Below, in pieces: positions 1 to 10,461 of a DNA stretch of 64,000 nt (position 1 is its first letter; each line of letters opens with the position of its first letter). Source of the DNA: Gammaproteobacteria bacterium (GTDB lineage Bacteria; Pseudomonadota; Gammaproteobacteria; Steroidobacterales; Steroidobacteraceae); the NCBI GenBank assembly GCA_009926865.1, contig RFOD01000006.1, positions 1-64,000 on the forward strand. The letters are read 5' to 3'. A model generated the notes under the pieces. It was not told the origin of the DNA and searched no databases. It saw nothing but the letters and a program-made list of their open reading frames with translations. A program made the position numbers and the translations under genes.

Positions 1-1377
1 CCCGTTCAAACGAACTTCTTGCAACGTGAGATCGCGTGAAGCTTTAAGCGTCGTGCCTGCCGCACTCTCAAGCTCCACCGTGACATGATCGGGGATATCT
101 GTAGCCGAGATGCCGTCGGACGTGGCGAAGCTTTCGTATTTCAGGACCTCGATATCGCGCCCTTTGATATCGATGGAGCCTCTGGAACTCAAAGTCACGA
201 TCGGCAACAAAGGATCGGCTGACGGCGATGAAATTGAGTTCGAGAAAAAATCGATACCGCGACTGATAATGACATCGGTATCTCCCGCGCCTTCGATGGT
301 CAAAGCGGATGCGAAAGGACCATCGCGATCCTCACCGTAGGCATTGATGGGCGCCTCAATATAAATGCCTTGCGCTGTCGTAGAGGAAGACGAACTACCG
401 GACGAAATAATACCGGCCGATGACCCCGGATTATTAGGATCCGGCTCGCCACGCTGTGCTTTAATGATGACCTGCTCGGCACGGGTCTCACTGCCACCCG
501 CCACCACAATGGCAGCCAGCGGATCGCCAAAAGAGTCGACTCGGTAACCTTCATCAATAATGAAGTCAAAGAGTTCGAGGTCTCCACTGCTCAAAGAATC
601 AGGCGCGCGCTCTTTCATGACCAGCCGGAACTTGCCTGCTGCGCCGTAGAGCACTTGACCGCCTGGCGCATCTGGATCCAAACCCACACCTGTCGCCGAG
701 GTCGGTGCGCCCACCCGACCGCGCACTTCTAGACGCCCACCCACCGAGCCGCCGTCACTCCCACCTATCAGCATCGTCGCCCCACCCCGACCGACAATGA
801 CCGCACCCGGATCGACAATGACGGCACCTGGGAAACTCGGCATGGTAAAGCCGATCGGCGCATCCACAGCCCCATTTACAAAATCGTCAATGCTGTCGAG
901 ATCGGCAGGGGTGGCCAATAAGCCCGCGACATCGACTCGCGCCGTCGAGCTAAAATACACACCACCCGATGCCAAGATCCAAACGTTACCATTGGAGCGC
1001 AGCGTGCCGTTGATAAACGCCGCCACGCCACCGGAGCAGATGACCCCCGACGGACAGGATCCAACTCGGTTGACTGCGATCGCTCGGCCCGCATCGTCAA
1101 AAATAAACTCCACTGTATTGGTAGCAGCAATGTCAAACGAATCCCAATTGATCACCACCCGGCGAGCCGACGAGTTAACCGTCAAAGTTTGACCTTGGTT
1201 GTCGGTGACTGTGCTGAAGGTTGTGCTGGCGCCACTACTTTGAAGCACCACTTGCGGATTACTTGGTAAACCCGACACAACTTCGGCGCGGCCCGACGTG
1301 ATGGACGCCACAGCGGCCAGTGCACACCAAATTGCTTGCTGTCGCGTCAAAGGACTGCGGATCATCAGCTTGTTCAT
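1..1377 (-). CDS. Two-partner secretion exoprotein (TpsA, filamentous-haemagglutinin N-terminal/TPS domain), partial, runs off left edge
   Basis: Minus-strand open frame from ATG at 1377: MNKLMIRSPLTRQQAIWCALAAVASITSGRAEVVSGLPSNPQVVLQSSGASTTFSTVTDNQGQTLTVNSSARRVVINWDSFDIAATNTVEFIFDDAGRAIAVNRVG..., i.e. signal peptide plus a TPS-like domain; ATGA overlap with the upstream tpsB stop. Confidence 0.8.
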   Translation of the reverse strand, partial: MNKLMIRSPLTRQQAIWCALAAVASITSGRAEVVSGLPSNPQVVLQSSGASTTFSTVTDNQGQTLTVNSSARRVVINWDSFDIAATNTVEFIFDDAGRAIAVNRVGSCPSGVICSGGVAAFINGTLRSNGNVWILASGGVYFSSTARVDVAGLLATPADLDSIDDFVNGAVDAPIGFTMPSFPGAVIVDPGAVIVGRGGATMLIGGSDGGSVGGRLEVRGRVGAPTSATGVGLDPDAPGGQVLYGAAGKFRLVMKERAPDSLSSGDLELFDFIIDEGYRVDSFGDPLAAIVVAGGSETRAEQVIIKAQRGEPDPNNPGSSAGIISSGSSSSSTTAQGIYIEAPINAYGEDRDGPFASALTIEGAGDTDVIISRGIDFFSNSISSPSADPLLPIVTLSSRGSIDIKGRDIEVLKYESFATSDGISATDIPDHVTVELESAAGTTLKASRDLTLQEVRLNG

Positions 1378-3084
1378 CGCCCGCCCTCCGCCTGTGTGAG
1401 GATGTCGCGTCGCTCGCCTTGGAAACTCGCCGAGAGTTTGACAAGGACCCGTGACTCGTAAGCATCGGGCCCCGTACCGCGAATACCGCCAAAAGGCTCC
1501 GCCCAAAGCGCTTCAAGCTGCCAACGTCCCGCAAAATTAACTTGGAGCCCGGCAGCCATGGAGTAACCCTCTGCATCAAAAAAACCAGCTGTATCATCGA
1601 CGGTACGAAGGCGCGCGGCAGCCACTTGGAGGTAAGGTCGCCAGGTGGTCTGCTCGCCCCAAGTGACTTGTGGTGCGAAAATCTGCACCGCTAGCGCGGC
1701 GCCGCGGTCACCCGAAAGCGCGCCGGGATCGAAGCCTAACCCTCCCGTGAGACCGCCAAACGCTAACTGTTCAAAAGACGGTAGTGCCTTGTCGGTCCAC
1801 TGAGCATTGAGCGCAGCACGGGCACTGAAAGACTTGGGTAATTGCCAAGCCAACTCTCCGGCAAGACGCAAGACTGAGGCCTGCGGATCCGCGTTGAAGC
1901 GCGAGAGTGCAAAATCACCGGGCCGACTCGCCCCCATGATAGACAGCCCGCGTCGCCACTGCATATCCAGATTCCACACACTGCGCTCTGTCAGCCCGTC
2001 CACGCGAACACCCACATAAGCGACCCGAAGCTTATCCTCCGATAAGGGCAGATCACCAAAGAAATCGGTGTTTTGATCGAGATACTCAAGACCCACCCGA
2101 CCGTAAGCCACCTGTCCTCGGCGAACCGATACGGGCACCGACGCCTCGGCAACCCCAAAGAAAGTACGGCTTTCGATCTCCAGTGGCGCCAAAATCGCTC
2201 CAGGGCGCGCCCGCGCAAACGCTCCCCCGAGGCGAGCCACCCAACCCCGCTCCGAAATGAGCGCTTGAGTATCAAATTGCAAAGACGCTTGCTCACGGAA
2301 ATCACCGCTCGCATAGGCACCCAAGGTGGTGACTTCCTCCAGCGAAGTCAGACCCGACCAACGTCCTCCACCCAATAAGCCCCAGCGTCCCAGTGATTCG
2401 GCATTGGCATTCGTGGCTTGTGAAATATTGTGTTGGAGCGGCCGTGACGATTAATACGAGATCGAGCTGACTGGGATCTAAACGCGAGCGTCGAATCGTG
2501 GGGCGAATATCGGTCAGGCCCACAGCCGCGGCTTGCGCCAGCCCGCGACGGACGTCTGCCGCCTGCAACGGCAGTCCCTCACGCACGGGACCAAACGCTC
2601 GTAGCGCCAACCGAGCGAGCGCCTCATCCTCGGCCATCGCCTCGACCCGACTCACCACGCCTTCGCGAACACTCAAGCGGAACACACCCGAATCCGCCGC
2701 CGAGGCATCAACTGTGGCGCGAGCAAAGACGTAGCCTTGCGATCGATAACGACACTCGATCGCCGCAATCAAACGCGCGAGGCCGGCCCGACTGACCGGC
2801 GCATTCATCAGTGAGGCGGTTAACTGCTCAATCTCTGAGTCGGAGAGGACCGTCACGCCATCGGACTGCAACACCACGAAGGTACCGAGCGCTACCTCGT
2901 CAGGGAGTAAGCCGACCAAGGACTCGGTCGCGCAATCGGTCGCACCAAAATCTGACGCCGACGCCCTGAGGGGCGCTGGTAGACGCAGTACTTCGTCACG
3001 CGACGCGCCTACTTGAGCAACCCCGATCGAAGCCAAACCCAAGGCACAGGCACACGCCAACCCGATAGCAATCCGCCTCCTCAT
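1374..3084 (-). pseudogene. ShlB/FhaC/HecB-type outer-membrane TPS transporter (TpsB), frameshifted near 2420-2440
   Basis: Two overlapping minus ORFs: 2302..3084 (signal peptide + POTRA-like region) and 1374..2375 (beta-barrel). Frame 1 becomes HECQCRITG while the other frame gives a continuous HNISQATNANAESLGRWGLLGGGRWSGLTSLEE. Confidence 0.8.
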
Positions 3085-3244
3085 GCGGCCCCTCCCTAGC
3101 GGACGCGGCAGTCCGCGAGCTTGTTAAACGTCTATTTGAAGTGTATGCCGTTATAGTGTAGCGCGAAGTCTTGCCGCCACTGGCCGATGCCGCCGATATA
3201 TATTGACGCCGACTGACGGACAACACAAATACTTGGAACCGGTC

Positions 3245-5068
3245 ATGAATTTGACACAAAGCCAGGCCAATACGCCGAGCAATTCTCTGAGTAAAAACAC
3301 CCTCTTAGGGCTGATCGTGATCGGCGTCACGCTGTTGGCGTTGGGATTTGAGCGAACCACCCCCGCACGCTTCATTGATAGCCTGACCTATGACCTGCGG
3401 ATGGCCATCGCCGCGCCCTCACCTCGCGATGACGTCGTCATTGTCAAAATTGATGATCGCGCAATTGAGGAAATGCGCTCTCAATCGGCCTGTGGGTGTA
3501 TCTCCCCCATCGACAAAATGTCGACCTTATCCGCGTACGGCGCGAAAGCCGTAGGGGTCGACTATTTATTTGATACTTGGCGCTCTGATGACGAATTCAC
3601 ACAAGCGACAGCCTTACTCTCGAATTTAGAGAGCCCGATCATCGTAGTCGCGGATCCTGCGCTCGAGCCAGGCGTCGACTATCCCTTGGTGGATGCCCTG
3701 ACCTACGCCGACGCACGCGCACTCGTCAAAGATGACTATGACGATATCGTCCGGCGCTACGATGCCCACCCCGGTCGGGTCCCAAGCTTTGCTCAGGCGC
3801 TGTTGGATGCAGCGCCGCCCGCGTCCGAACGTGCCTCGACCCCAGGTGCCTCGACGCCAAGCGAAAAAATGTTCCGGCTTCGCTTTCGGGCACCGCATGC
3901 CGGTGCACAAGGTGAGAACACGGGCGCTCTCGCCCCGGCTTTCTCGGCAGCAGATGTGGCTTTTTTACCGGCTGCATTTTTTAAAGATAAGTGGGTATTA
4001 ATTGGTCGCGTGTCACGCTCAGTGGGTGCAGATGCCGAAACCTTGGGCGAAGACTTACATATGACGCCCCTACATTATTTGGCGGGACACTATGATGGGA
4101 CCCCCGGCGTCGAAGTCCACGCCCACGCCCTGATGCAGCTCGCGGATGGCGACCGAGTCGTGGTTCCAGGCACGTTAATGGCAGCGCTGATCACGCTGCT
4201 CGCCGCACTGGGTGGCGCCGCATTCGGTCGGTCCTCGTTCAACTGGGCGCGTGCGCTACGCTGGTTAACGGGTAGCCTCGTCGTATTTTCTTTGGTCAGT
4301 TGGGGTCTCTTTGCCGGTCAAGGGATCATGATTGGCATGATGGGCCCGTTCACGGCGTTCGGGCTCGGTTTTTTCGTCGTTAGCCGCGTGACGACGACAC
4401 AGCTCATTGACGAACGCAAGCTCTATGCCACAGCCCTAGAGCGCTATCTCGCGCCGCAGGTCATCCGCCGTATTGAAGATGGCTCAGAGCCCGTACAAAT
4501 TGGCGCGAACTCACGCGAGATCACGGCCATGGTCAGTGACATTGAAAACTTCTCCACCCTCGTCGCACAAACCCCCGTAGATCAATTTGCGGCGATTATT
4601 AACGGCTATTTTGATGGTCTCTATGACGTCTTATGGAAGCATGAAGCCATGCTCGACAAGCTGACTGGGGATGGTGTGATCGTATTATTTGGTGCGCCCA
4701 TCGAGTCCGCCGATCATGCCGATCGCGCCATCGCCTGCGCGCGCGACATGCGTGATTACACGGAGCGGTACCGACAGCAGATCCTCGAGAGATTTGGCAT
4801 TCGTATGGGCAGGACCCGAGTGGGGATTCACACGGGCGATGCGCTCGTCGGTAACTTCGGGGGTGAGAAGCGTTTTAACTACACCGCGTATGGGCAAACA
4901 GTGGTCATTGCCGCCCGTCTTGAAGCAGCTAACAAAGAATTCGATACCAGCATTCTGATGAGCGATGCAACGCGACAACGCGCGAGCACCTTGACAGGCT
5001 TACGCGAAGTGGGACGCCTTAGCTTAAAAGGCGTGCCTGAGCCCGTGCCGGCCTTTACGGTCGACTAA
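3245..5068 (+). CDS. CHASE2-domain class III adenylate/guanylate cyclase
   Basis: ORF 3203..5068, likely start Met 3245. CHASE2-like region (FIDSLTYDLRMAIAAPSPRDDVVIVKIDDRAIEEM), transmembrane helices, C-terminal cyclase domain (AMVSDIENFSTLVAQTP, DKLTGDGVIVLFGAP, GIHTGDALVGNFGGEKRFNYTAYG). Confidence 0.9.
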   Translation: MNLTQSQANTPSNSLSKNTLLGLIVIGVTLLALGFERTTPARFIDSLTYDLRMAIAAPSPRDDVVIVKIDDRAIEEMRSQSACGCISPIDKMSTLSAYGAKAVGVDYLFDTWRSDDEFTQATALLSNLESPIIVVADPALEPGVDYPLVDALTYADARALVKDDYDDIVRRYDAHPGRVPSFAQALLDAAPPASERASTPGASTPSEKMFRLRFRAPHAGAQGENTGALAPAFSAADVAFLPAAFFKDKWVLIGRVSRSVGADAETLGEDLHMTPLHYLAGHYDGTPGVEVHAHALMQLADGDRVVVPGTLMAALITLLAALGGAAFGRSSFNWARALRWLTGSLVVFSLVSWGLFAGQGIMIGMMGPFTAFGLGFFVVSRVTTTQLIDERKLYATALERYLAPQVIRRIEDGSEPVQIGANSREITAMVSDIENFSTLVAQTPVDQFAAIINGYFDGLYDVLWKHEAMLDKLTGDGVIVLFGAPIESADHADRAIACARDMRDYTERYRQQILERFGIRMGRTRVGIHTGDALVGNFGGEKRFNYTAYGQTVVIAARLEAANKEFDTSILMSDATRQRASTLTGLREVGRLSLKGVPEPVPAFTVD

Positions 5069-5955
5069 CGCGCTGCGGCGGCACCCACTGCTAAACGACC
5101 CTCGCGATAATCGCGAATAGCTTGCCGTATTTCCGCTTCAGTATTCATGACAAAGGGCCCGTGCTGTACCACCGGCTCATGGATTGGTTTGGCCGCCAAC
5201 ACCAAAAAATTTGTATCTTGCCCGTCTGCCTGACATTCAAGGACATCGCCCATCTCAAGCACTGCGCCCTGACGAGCTTCGACTTTGCGATACGCGTCAC
5301 TACGCGCGGCCGGGAAACGCAATGCGCCCTCATATACGTACACGAAGACCGCATGACCAGCGGGTAAAAGCTCGCGAAAAATGGTGCCTTTCGTTAAGGC
5401 GACATCACAAAAAATCGGCTCGGTGCTGACGCCTTCGATCGGACCGCGGAGCCCCGTAGCGCACGAAAGGGTACCGGCGATCAGCTTTAGATGTAGGCCA
5501 GCCTCGTCGCGATACTCAGGCACCGCGTCCGCTTCGAGGTCTTGGTAGAACGGCTCACTCATTTTTTCTTTGGCGGGTAAATTCAACCACAACTGAAAGC
5601 CGCGCATCCGTCCTGCTTCCTGCTGCGGCATCTCCGAGTGGATGATGCCGCGTCCAGCGTTCATCCACTGCACGCCGCCGCTGCGCAAATGACCACGATG
5701 ACCTAGGTGATCCTCGTGCAACATATGCCCTTCGAGCATGTAGGTCACCGTCTGAAAGCCTCGATGTGGATGTGGCGGGAACCCGGCAATGTACTCATCG
5801 GGACGTTCGCTCCCAAACTCATCGAGCATCAGAAAGGGATCTAAGCGCGCCTCGGGCGACTGACCTAAAGAGCGATAAAGCACGACTCCGGCGCCATCCC
5901 GAGTCTGTAGACCTTGGATTACCCGAGAAACGGTCCGGATCTTCTCTTGCGTCAT
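5065..5955 (-). CDS. Pirin family protein
   Basis: GFPPHPHRGFQTVTYMLEGHMLHEDHLGHRGHLRSGGVQWMNAGRGIIHSEMP is the pirin cupin signature; likely start 5955. Confidence 0.93.
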   Translation of the reverse strand: MTQEKIRTVSRVIQGLQTRDGAGVVLYRSLGQSPEARLDPFLMLDEFGSERPDEYIAGFPPHPHRGFQTVTYMLEGHMLHEDHLGHRGHLRSGGVQWMNAGRGIIHSEMPQQEAGRMRGFQLWLNLPAKEKMSEPFYQDLEADAVPEYRDEAGLHLKLIAGTLSCATGLRGPIEGVSTEPIFCDVALTKGTIFRELLPAGHAVFVYVYEGALRFPAARSDAYRKVEARQGAVLEMGDVLECQADGQDTNFLVLAAKPIHEPVVQHGPFVMNTEAEIRQAIRDYREGRLAVGAAAAR

Positions 5956-6087
5956 CCTGATTACTCCTCTTCGCAGCAGCGACGCCGAGCACCGGCCGCG
6001 CGATAACACACTTAGCGCGGCGGTGACTATGCGCGTAAACTATCGGGGTTGTCAGGCCATGAAGGCCGATCGTTAACTGAGGTCAGG

Positions 6088-7410
6088 ATGACCGACATCC
6101 CTTCCATCCCGCGCATTGTAGTCGTTGGCGGCGGCGCCGGCGGCCTAGAGCTTGTGACTCGCCTCGGCGATCGACTCGGCCGTAAGGGTCGCGCCGACAT
6201 CACGCTGATCGAGCGTGGGCGTACCCATTTCTGGAAACCGCACCTACACGAATTGGCGGCCGGTACCGTTGATCTGGACATCCATGAGCTCGACTATCTC
6301 GCTCAGTCGCATTGGCATGGGTTCCGTTATCGCTATGGTGAGATGATCGGGCTCGATCGGGAAGCTCGGCAGGTATTGGTCGGGCCTGTGTTTGATGAAC
6401 ACGGCGAAGAAATCGTACATGCTCGACGCATTGACTACGACATTCTCGTTCTGGCAGTGGGCAGTCGAATCAATGATTTCGGTACACCCGGTGTTTTGCA
6501 ACACGCGATCGCACTCGATAGCACTCAAGAAGCGGACCGCTTCCATCGTCAGCTGGTCAATGCTTTTTTGCGTGCACATGCTCAGACTACCCCGCTTCGC
6601 CCCGAACAATTGAATGTGGCGATCGTGGGCGCTGGCGCCACCGGCGTAGAACTCGCCGCCGAACTGCACAATGCCACACGGGAGCTCGTCTCCTTCAGTC
6701 TCGATAACATCGACCCAGACAAACATATCCGACTGCACCTGATCGAAGCCTCACCACGCATCCTGCCAGCCTTGCCGGAGCGTATTTCGAAGGCCGCTCA
6801 TGGCATGTTGGAAAAGCTTGAAGTCGAGGTCCATTGCAACGCTCGGGTGGCCGAGGTGCTCCCGAAGGCGGTTCAACTCGCCGATGGCACCGTGATCGCC
6901 TCGGAGATGGTGGTTTGGGCGGCGGGCATTAAAGCCCCAACCTTTCTCGGCGAGCTCGGCCTCAGCGTCAACGCGTTAAACCAAATTAAGGTTAACGACT
7001 CCCTCCAATCGCTCGACGACACGCGTATCTTTGCACTCGGTGACTGTGCGGCCGCTGCGTGGCACGGACACGAGGGTAGAAACGTACCGCCGCGCGCGCA
7101 GGCGGCGCACCAGCAGGCCTCTTATCTGGTCAAAGCGATCCCGCGTACCCTCGCTGGTAAATCCTTAAAGCCTTGGAAGTACCGAGATTTTGGTTCATTG
7201 GTCTCGCTCGGCGAGTACACAACCGTTGGTAATCTGATGGGTAATTTTGTGGGCGGCAATATTTGGCTGGAGGGGCTCTTTGCACGTTGGATGTATAAGT
7301 CCCTCTACAAAATGCACCAAATCGCACTACACGGTTACTGGAAAACCTCGCTCACCACACTCGGACGCCTCATCGCCGCGCAAACGGTACCGCGAGTCAA
7401 ACTGCACTGA
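6088..7410 (+). CDS. NAD(P)/FAD-dependent oxidoreductase, type II NADH dehydrogenase-like
   Basis: IVVVGGGAGGLELVTRLG; second Rossmann motif VAIVGAGATGVELAAEL; RIFALGDCAA; membrane-anchor-like C-terminus. Confidence 0.88.
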   Translation: MTDIPSIPRIVVVGGGAGGLELVTRLGDRLGRKGRADITLIERGRTHFWKPHLHELAAGTVDLDIHELDYLAQSHWHGFRYRYGEMIGLDREARQVLVGPVFDEHGEEIVHARRIDYDILVLAVGSRINDFGTPGVLQHAIALDSTQEADRFHRQLVNAFLRAHAQTTPLRPEQLNVAIVGAGATGVELAAELHNATRELVSFSLDNIDPDKHIRLHLIEASPRILPALPERISKAAHGMLEKLEVEVHCNARVAEVLPKAVQLADGTVIASEMVVWAAGIKAPTFLGELGLSVNALNQIKVNDSLQSLDDTRIFALGDCAAAAWHGHEGRNVPPRAQAAHQQASYLVKAIPRTLAGKSLKPWKYRDFGSLVSLGEYTTVGNLMGNFVGGNIWLEGLFARWMYKSLYKMHQIALHGYWKTSLTTLGRLIAAQTVPRVKLH

Positions 7411-7470
7411 TATCGAGAGAACAAGGAGCACCCAAAGCAAACGAATTCACTTCGAGTGCTCCCCCAAATA

Positions 7471-8508
7471 TCAAAGCACAGGGGCTGGCGTCTGAGATTC
7501 CGCGTAGTGCTCAAGACTCGAGAGACTACGCCCCTCTGTCCACTCGGTGGGTGCATCAAAGTATTTGGCGTAATGCTTCTCTGCGTAATCGAGCACCTGC
7601 CGCGACAGTACCGTCTCGAGATTCTTGGCGGTACCCATAAAACAAGCATATTGGCAGTAGCCGGTACGCTGGCCCATCAACATCCACGGTAACCAAGGCG
7701 TCATACGATTCCACGTGCCGGTGTAATCGAGGCTCGTGATGTCTGGGTTTTGCAAATCCTCCACCTTGACGTGGTGGGCAAAAAACTCGGATACCTGGGC
7801 GATGGGACCTGCTGATTCGCGCGGCCATTTGTCTGGTTGTAATGCGCTCGGATAAGCCAAATGGACGTGGATCTCCATCTCCGCCATATCACCATGCTGG
7901 TACCACGGCAAAATAAACGGGATACGCGGCGGCTGCTCTTTATTCAAGCCACCAAAATCGGACATCGCTGGAAAATGATCTTCAATTAGATAATTAAAGG
8001 GATCATTGGCAACGTGCACGGCCTTGACGGTTTCCTTAGTCAGCGGGTTTTTCCACTCATCCAACACCTCGCCACTGCGCAGATCCGTGTAGACGATGAT
8101 CTCACGGCAAACGCGACGAATCGCTCCATTTGGCCCTTCGAGTAAGCGAATCACACCGAAGCCTGAGGCGCCCATGAGATCCTGCACTTTCTTCTGTGGC
8201 TCAATCCCCATGACATAACCTTTGAACCAGAAATATTTCTGCTGGCCAAAGTTCAGATCGCCCTGAATACGCGCGTACGCCAGTTGATTACCGCGACCGG
8301 TGTCGAGATCGAGATAGGGCCCCTTTAACCCAGCGCCTTTGCCGTGCAAAGAGGTCAGACTGGACATCGGACCGGCCATCGCCGGGCTACCACCGAGCTG
8401 GGTACCCGCCAAACCTGCCGCACCAATCGCAAGCGCGCCACCCAAACCGGACGCTGTGGTTAGAAACTGTCGTCGTTGCGGTTGCAACACGCCGTCATTT
8501 TTCAACAT
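7471..8508 (-). CDS. DUF1838-like family protein with twin-arginine-type leader
   Basis: ORF 7471..8568; likely start MLKNDGVLQPQRRQFLTTASGLGGALAIGAAG (Tat-like leader). Overall pattern resembles DUF1838; family call is from memory. Confidence 0.65.
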   Translation of the reverse strand: MLKNDGVLQPQRRQFLTTASGLGGALAIGAAGLAGTQLGGSPAMAGPMSSLTSLHGKGAGLKGPYLDLDTGRGNQLAYARIQGDLNFGQQKYFWFKGYVMGIEPQKKVQDLMGASGFGVIRLLEGPNGAIRRVCREIIVYTDLRSGEVLDEWKNPLTKETVKAVHVANDPFNYLIEDHFPAMSDFGGLNKEQPPRIPFILPWYQHGDMAEMEIHVHLAYPSALQPDKWPRESAGPIAQVSEFFAHHVKVEDLQNPDITSLDYTGTWNRMTPWLPWMLMGQRTGYCQYACFMGTAKNLETVLSRQVLDYAEKHYAKYFDAPTEWTEGRSLSSLEHYAESQTPAPVL

Positions 8509-8618
8509 GAAATAGACCCCCCGAAAAATCCCCCAACAGAAGTACAAATCATGCCTGCTCGAACGCACCCCCGGCAGACCGAACGGTCTGCCTGTCCATT
8601 TTCACCCCAGTTGTGCCA

Positions 8619-9182
8619 TCACCCCCGAGGAGCCTTTAGCCTTTTCAATTCCGCGAGCACCATCGCCGAGTGACCCTCGGGATCCACCTTGGGGAAATGT
8701 TTCGCCACGCGACCCTCAGGGTCGATGATGAAGGTATCCCGCCGTGCAAACTCAAAAAACCCCAGCATCTTCGTCAACAGTCCGTAGCGCTCGGTGGTCT
8801 TCTTGTCAGGGTCCGCTAGCACGGAAAACGGTAGACTATGCTCGCTAGCGAAGTCTTTTTTCGATTCTAGATCATCGACACTAATCCCGAGGATCACCGC
8901 CTCCGCGCGACGAAAGGCAAAGATATCGTCGCGGAAGTCACAGGCCTGAGTCGTACATCCCGGCGTGTTGTCCTTGGGATAAAAATACAGCACCACCCAC
9001 TTCCCGCGATAATCCTTGAGTGAAACCCAATCGCCGTTCTGGTCTTGCAAGCGAAACTCGGGGGCAGGCGCACCCACGGCGGGTGCAGCCCATGCGGGCA
9101 CACCCAAAAGTCCGCCGCTCATCCAGACCAATAGGCCGAGAGTCATGCTACGAAGCATCCATTTCATCGATAGGTATTTCAT
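8619..9182 (-). CDS. Peroxiredoxin (BCP/AhpC-TSA type) with N-terminal signal peptide
   Basis: YFYPKDNTPGCTTQACDFRDD active site; hydrophobic leader MLRSMTLGLLVWMSGGLLGVPAWAAPA. Confidence 0.9.
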   Translation of the reverse strand: MKYLSMKWMLRSMTLGLLVWMSGGLLGVPAWAAPAVGAPAPEFRLQDQNGDWVSLKDYRGKWVVLYFYPKDNTPGCTTQACDFRDDIFAFRRAEAVILGISVDDLESKKDFASEHSLPFSVLADPDKKTTERYGLLTKMLGFFEFARRDTFIIDPEGRVAKHFPKVDPEGHSAMVLAELKRLKAPRG

Positions 9183-9282
9183 CAGCAGGCCCTCCTGAAA
9201 TTCTCAACCCAAGACACGGATCGACAGTACCATCTTTGGTGTCTGACATCTGACATGATAAGTAACATATTGTTCAAAGCCT

Positions 9283-10461
9283 GTGTCTGACGTCACGAGC
9301 ACCATGACCGAATCCACACCGACCACGATGACCGATCACGCATCGCCACAGACCGCCCTCGTACTGTCGGGCGGTGGTGCGCGGGCGGCCTACCAAGTTG
9401 GCGTCCTCAAAGCCCTCGCTGAGTTGCTACCCGATCCAGCGCCCTACCGCATTCTGGTCGGCACTTCAGCGGGCGCGGTCTGCGCATCGGTCCTCGCGAC
9501 GCACGCGGATGATTGGCGCAAAGGCGTCCAACAACTCGAAGCGGTGTGGAGTGACTTCACCATTGAACAAGTCTTTCGCGCGGATCTTCCCGCCATGCTG
9601 TCCGCGGGCGGGCGCTGGTTACTGTCGGCGCTGTCGGGAGGACGTCTGTGCCGAGCACCTGACGCGCTCTTTGACAATGCTCCGCTACGTCGCTTACTCG
9701 CTCGGGAAGTCGATTGGACCAAAATACGACGTCATATCGAGACTGGCACGCTTCAAGCGCTCGCCCTGACCGCCACCAGCTACCGAGGCGGGCTACATCG
9801 CATATTTTTTGAGGGACACGGTGATATTGCCGAGTGGAGTGGAGTCCGACGTGCGGGCCGACGCCGTGCGTTAACACTCGATCACCTCATGGCAAGTGCG
9901 GCAATTCCATTTTTATTTCCTGCGGTCAAACTGGGCCAACGCTACTATGGGGACGGCGCCATGCGCCAACTCGCCCCGTTGTCACCTGCGATTCACCTGG
10001 GGGCGGATCGTTTACTCGTGATTGGCGTGCGCGGCGGCGGGGTAGCCGGTATCACCGCGCCCACGCACGGATACACTCAGACACCCTCATCGGGTGAAAT
10101 CTTTGGTTTCATGCTCGATACTTTATTTAGTGATCAGCTCGAAGCCGATCTTGATCAACTTGAACGAACCAATCGCCTCATTGCCGGTCAAGCGTCGTCG
10201 GGTTTACGCGAGGTCTCTGCACTACGACTGCTACCGAGCGCTGATCCCTGCGAACTCGCGGCGTCACATTTGCAGCGACTCCCCAGCGCCTTACGGCGCC
10301 TCTTGGGCTTGATGGGCGGTGGCAACGGCGGTAGCACCCTGCTTGCGAGTTATTTGCTCTTTGAAGGTAGCTATACCCGCGATCTCATTGCACTCGGCTA
10401 CAGCGATACGCTCACACGACGCGCCGATCTCGAGCAGTTCATACAGGCAGCGGCTGACTGA
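9283..10461 (+). CDS. Patatin-like phospholipase family protein
   Basis: LVLSGGGARAAYQVGVLKAL, GTSAG nucleophile elbow, YYGDGAM Asp motif. Confidence 0.92.
   Translation: MSDVTSTMTESTPTTMTDHASPQTALVLSGGGARAAYQVGVLKALAELLPDPAPYRILVGTSAGAVCASVLATHADDWRKGVQQLEAVWSDFTIEQVFRADLPAMLSAGGRWLLSALSGGRLCRAPDALFDNAPLRRLLAREVDWTKIRRHIETGTLQALALTATSYRGGLHRIFFEGHGDIAEWSGVRRAGRRRALTLDHLMASAAIPFLFPAVKLGQRYYGDGAMRQLAPLSPAIHLGADRLLVIGVRGGGVAGITAPTHGYTQTPSSGEIFGFMLDTLFSDQLEADLDQLERTNRLIAGQASSGLREVSALRLLPSADPCELAASHLQRLPSALRRLLGLMGGGNGGSTLLASYLLFEGSYTRDLIALGYSDTLTRRADLEQFIQAAAD

Noticed and set aside
1374-3084. Two separate genes for POTRA protein and barrel protein
   Set aside because: Overlapping frames and continuity of a single FhaC-type architecture point to a frameshifted single gene.
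9225-9262. Short repeat gtgtctgacatctgacat before the patatin gene
   Set aside because: Only two to three imperfect copies of a 7-mer; no array structure.
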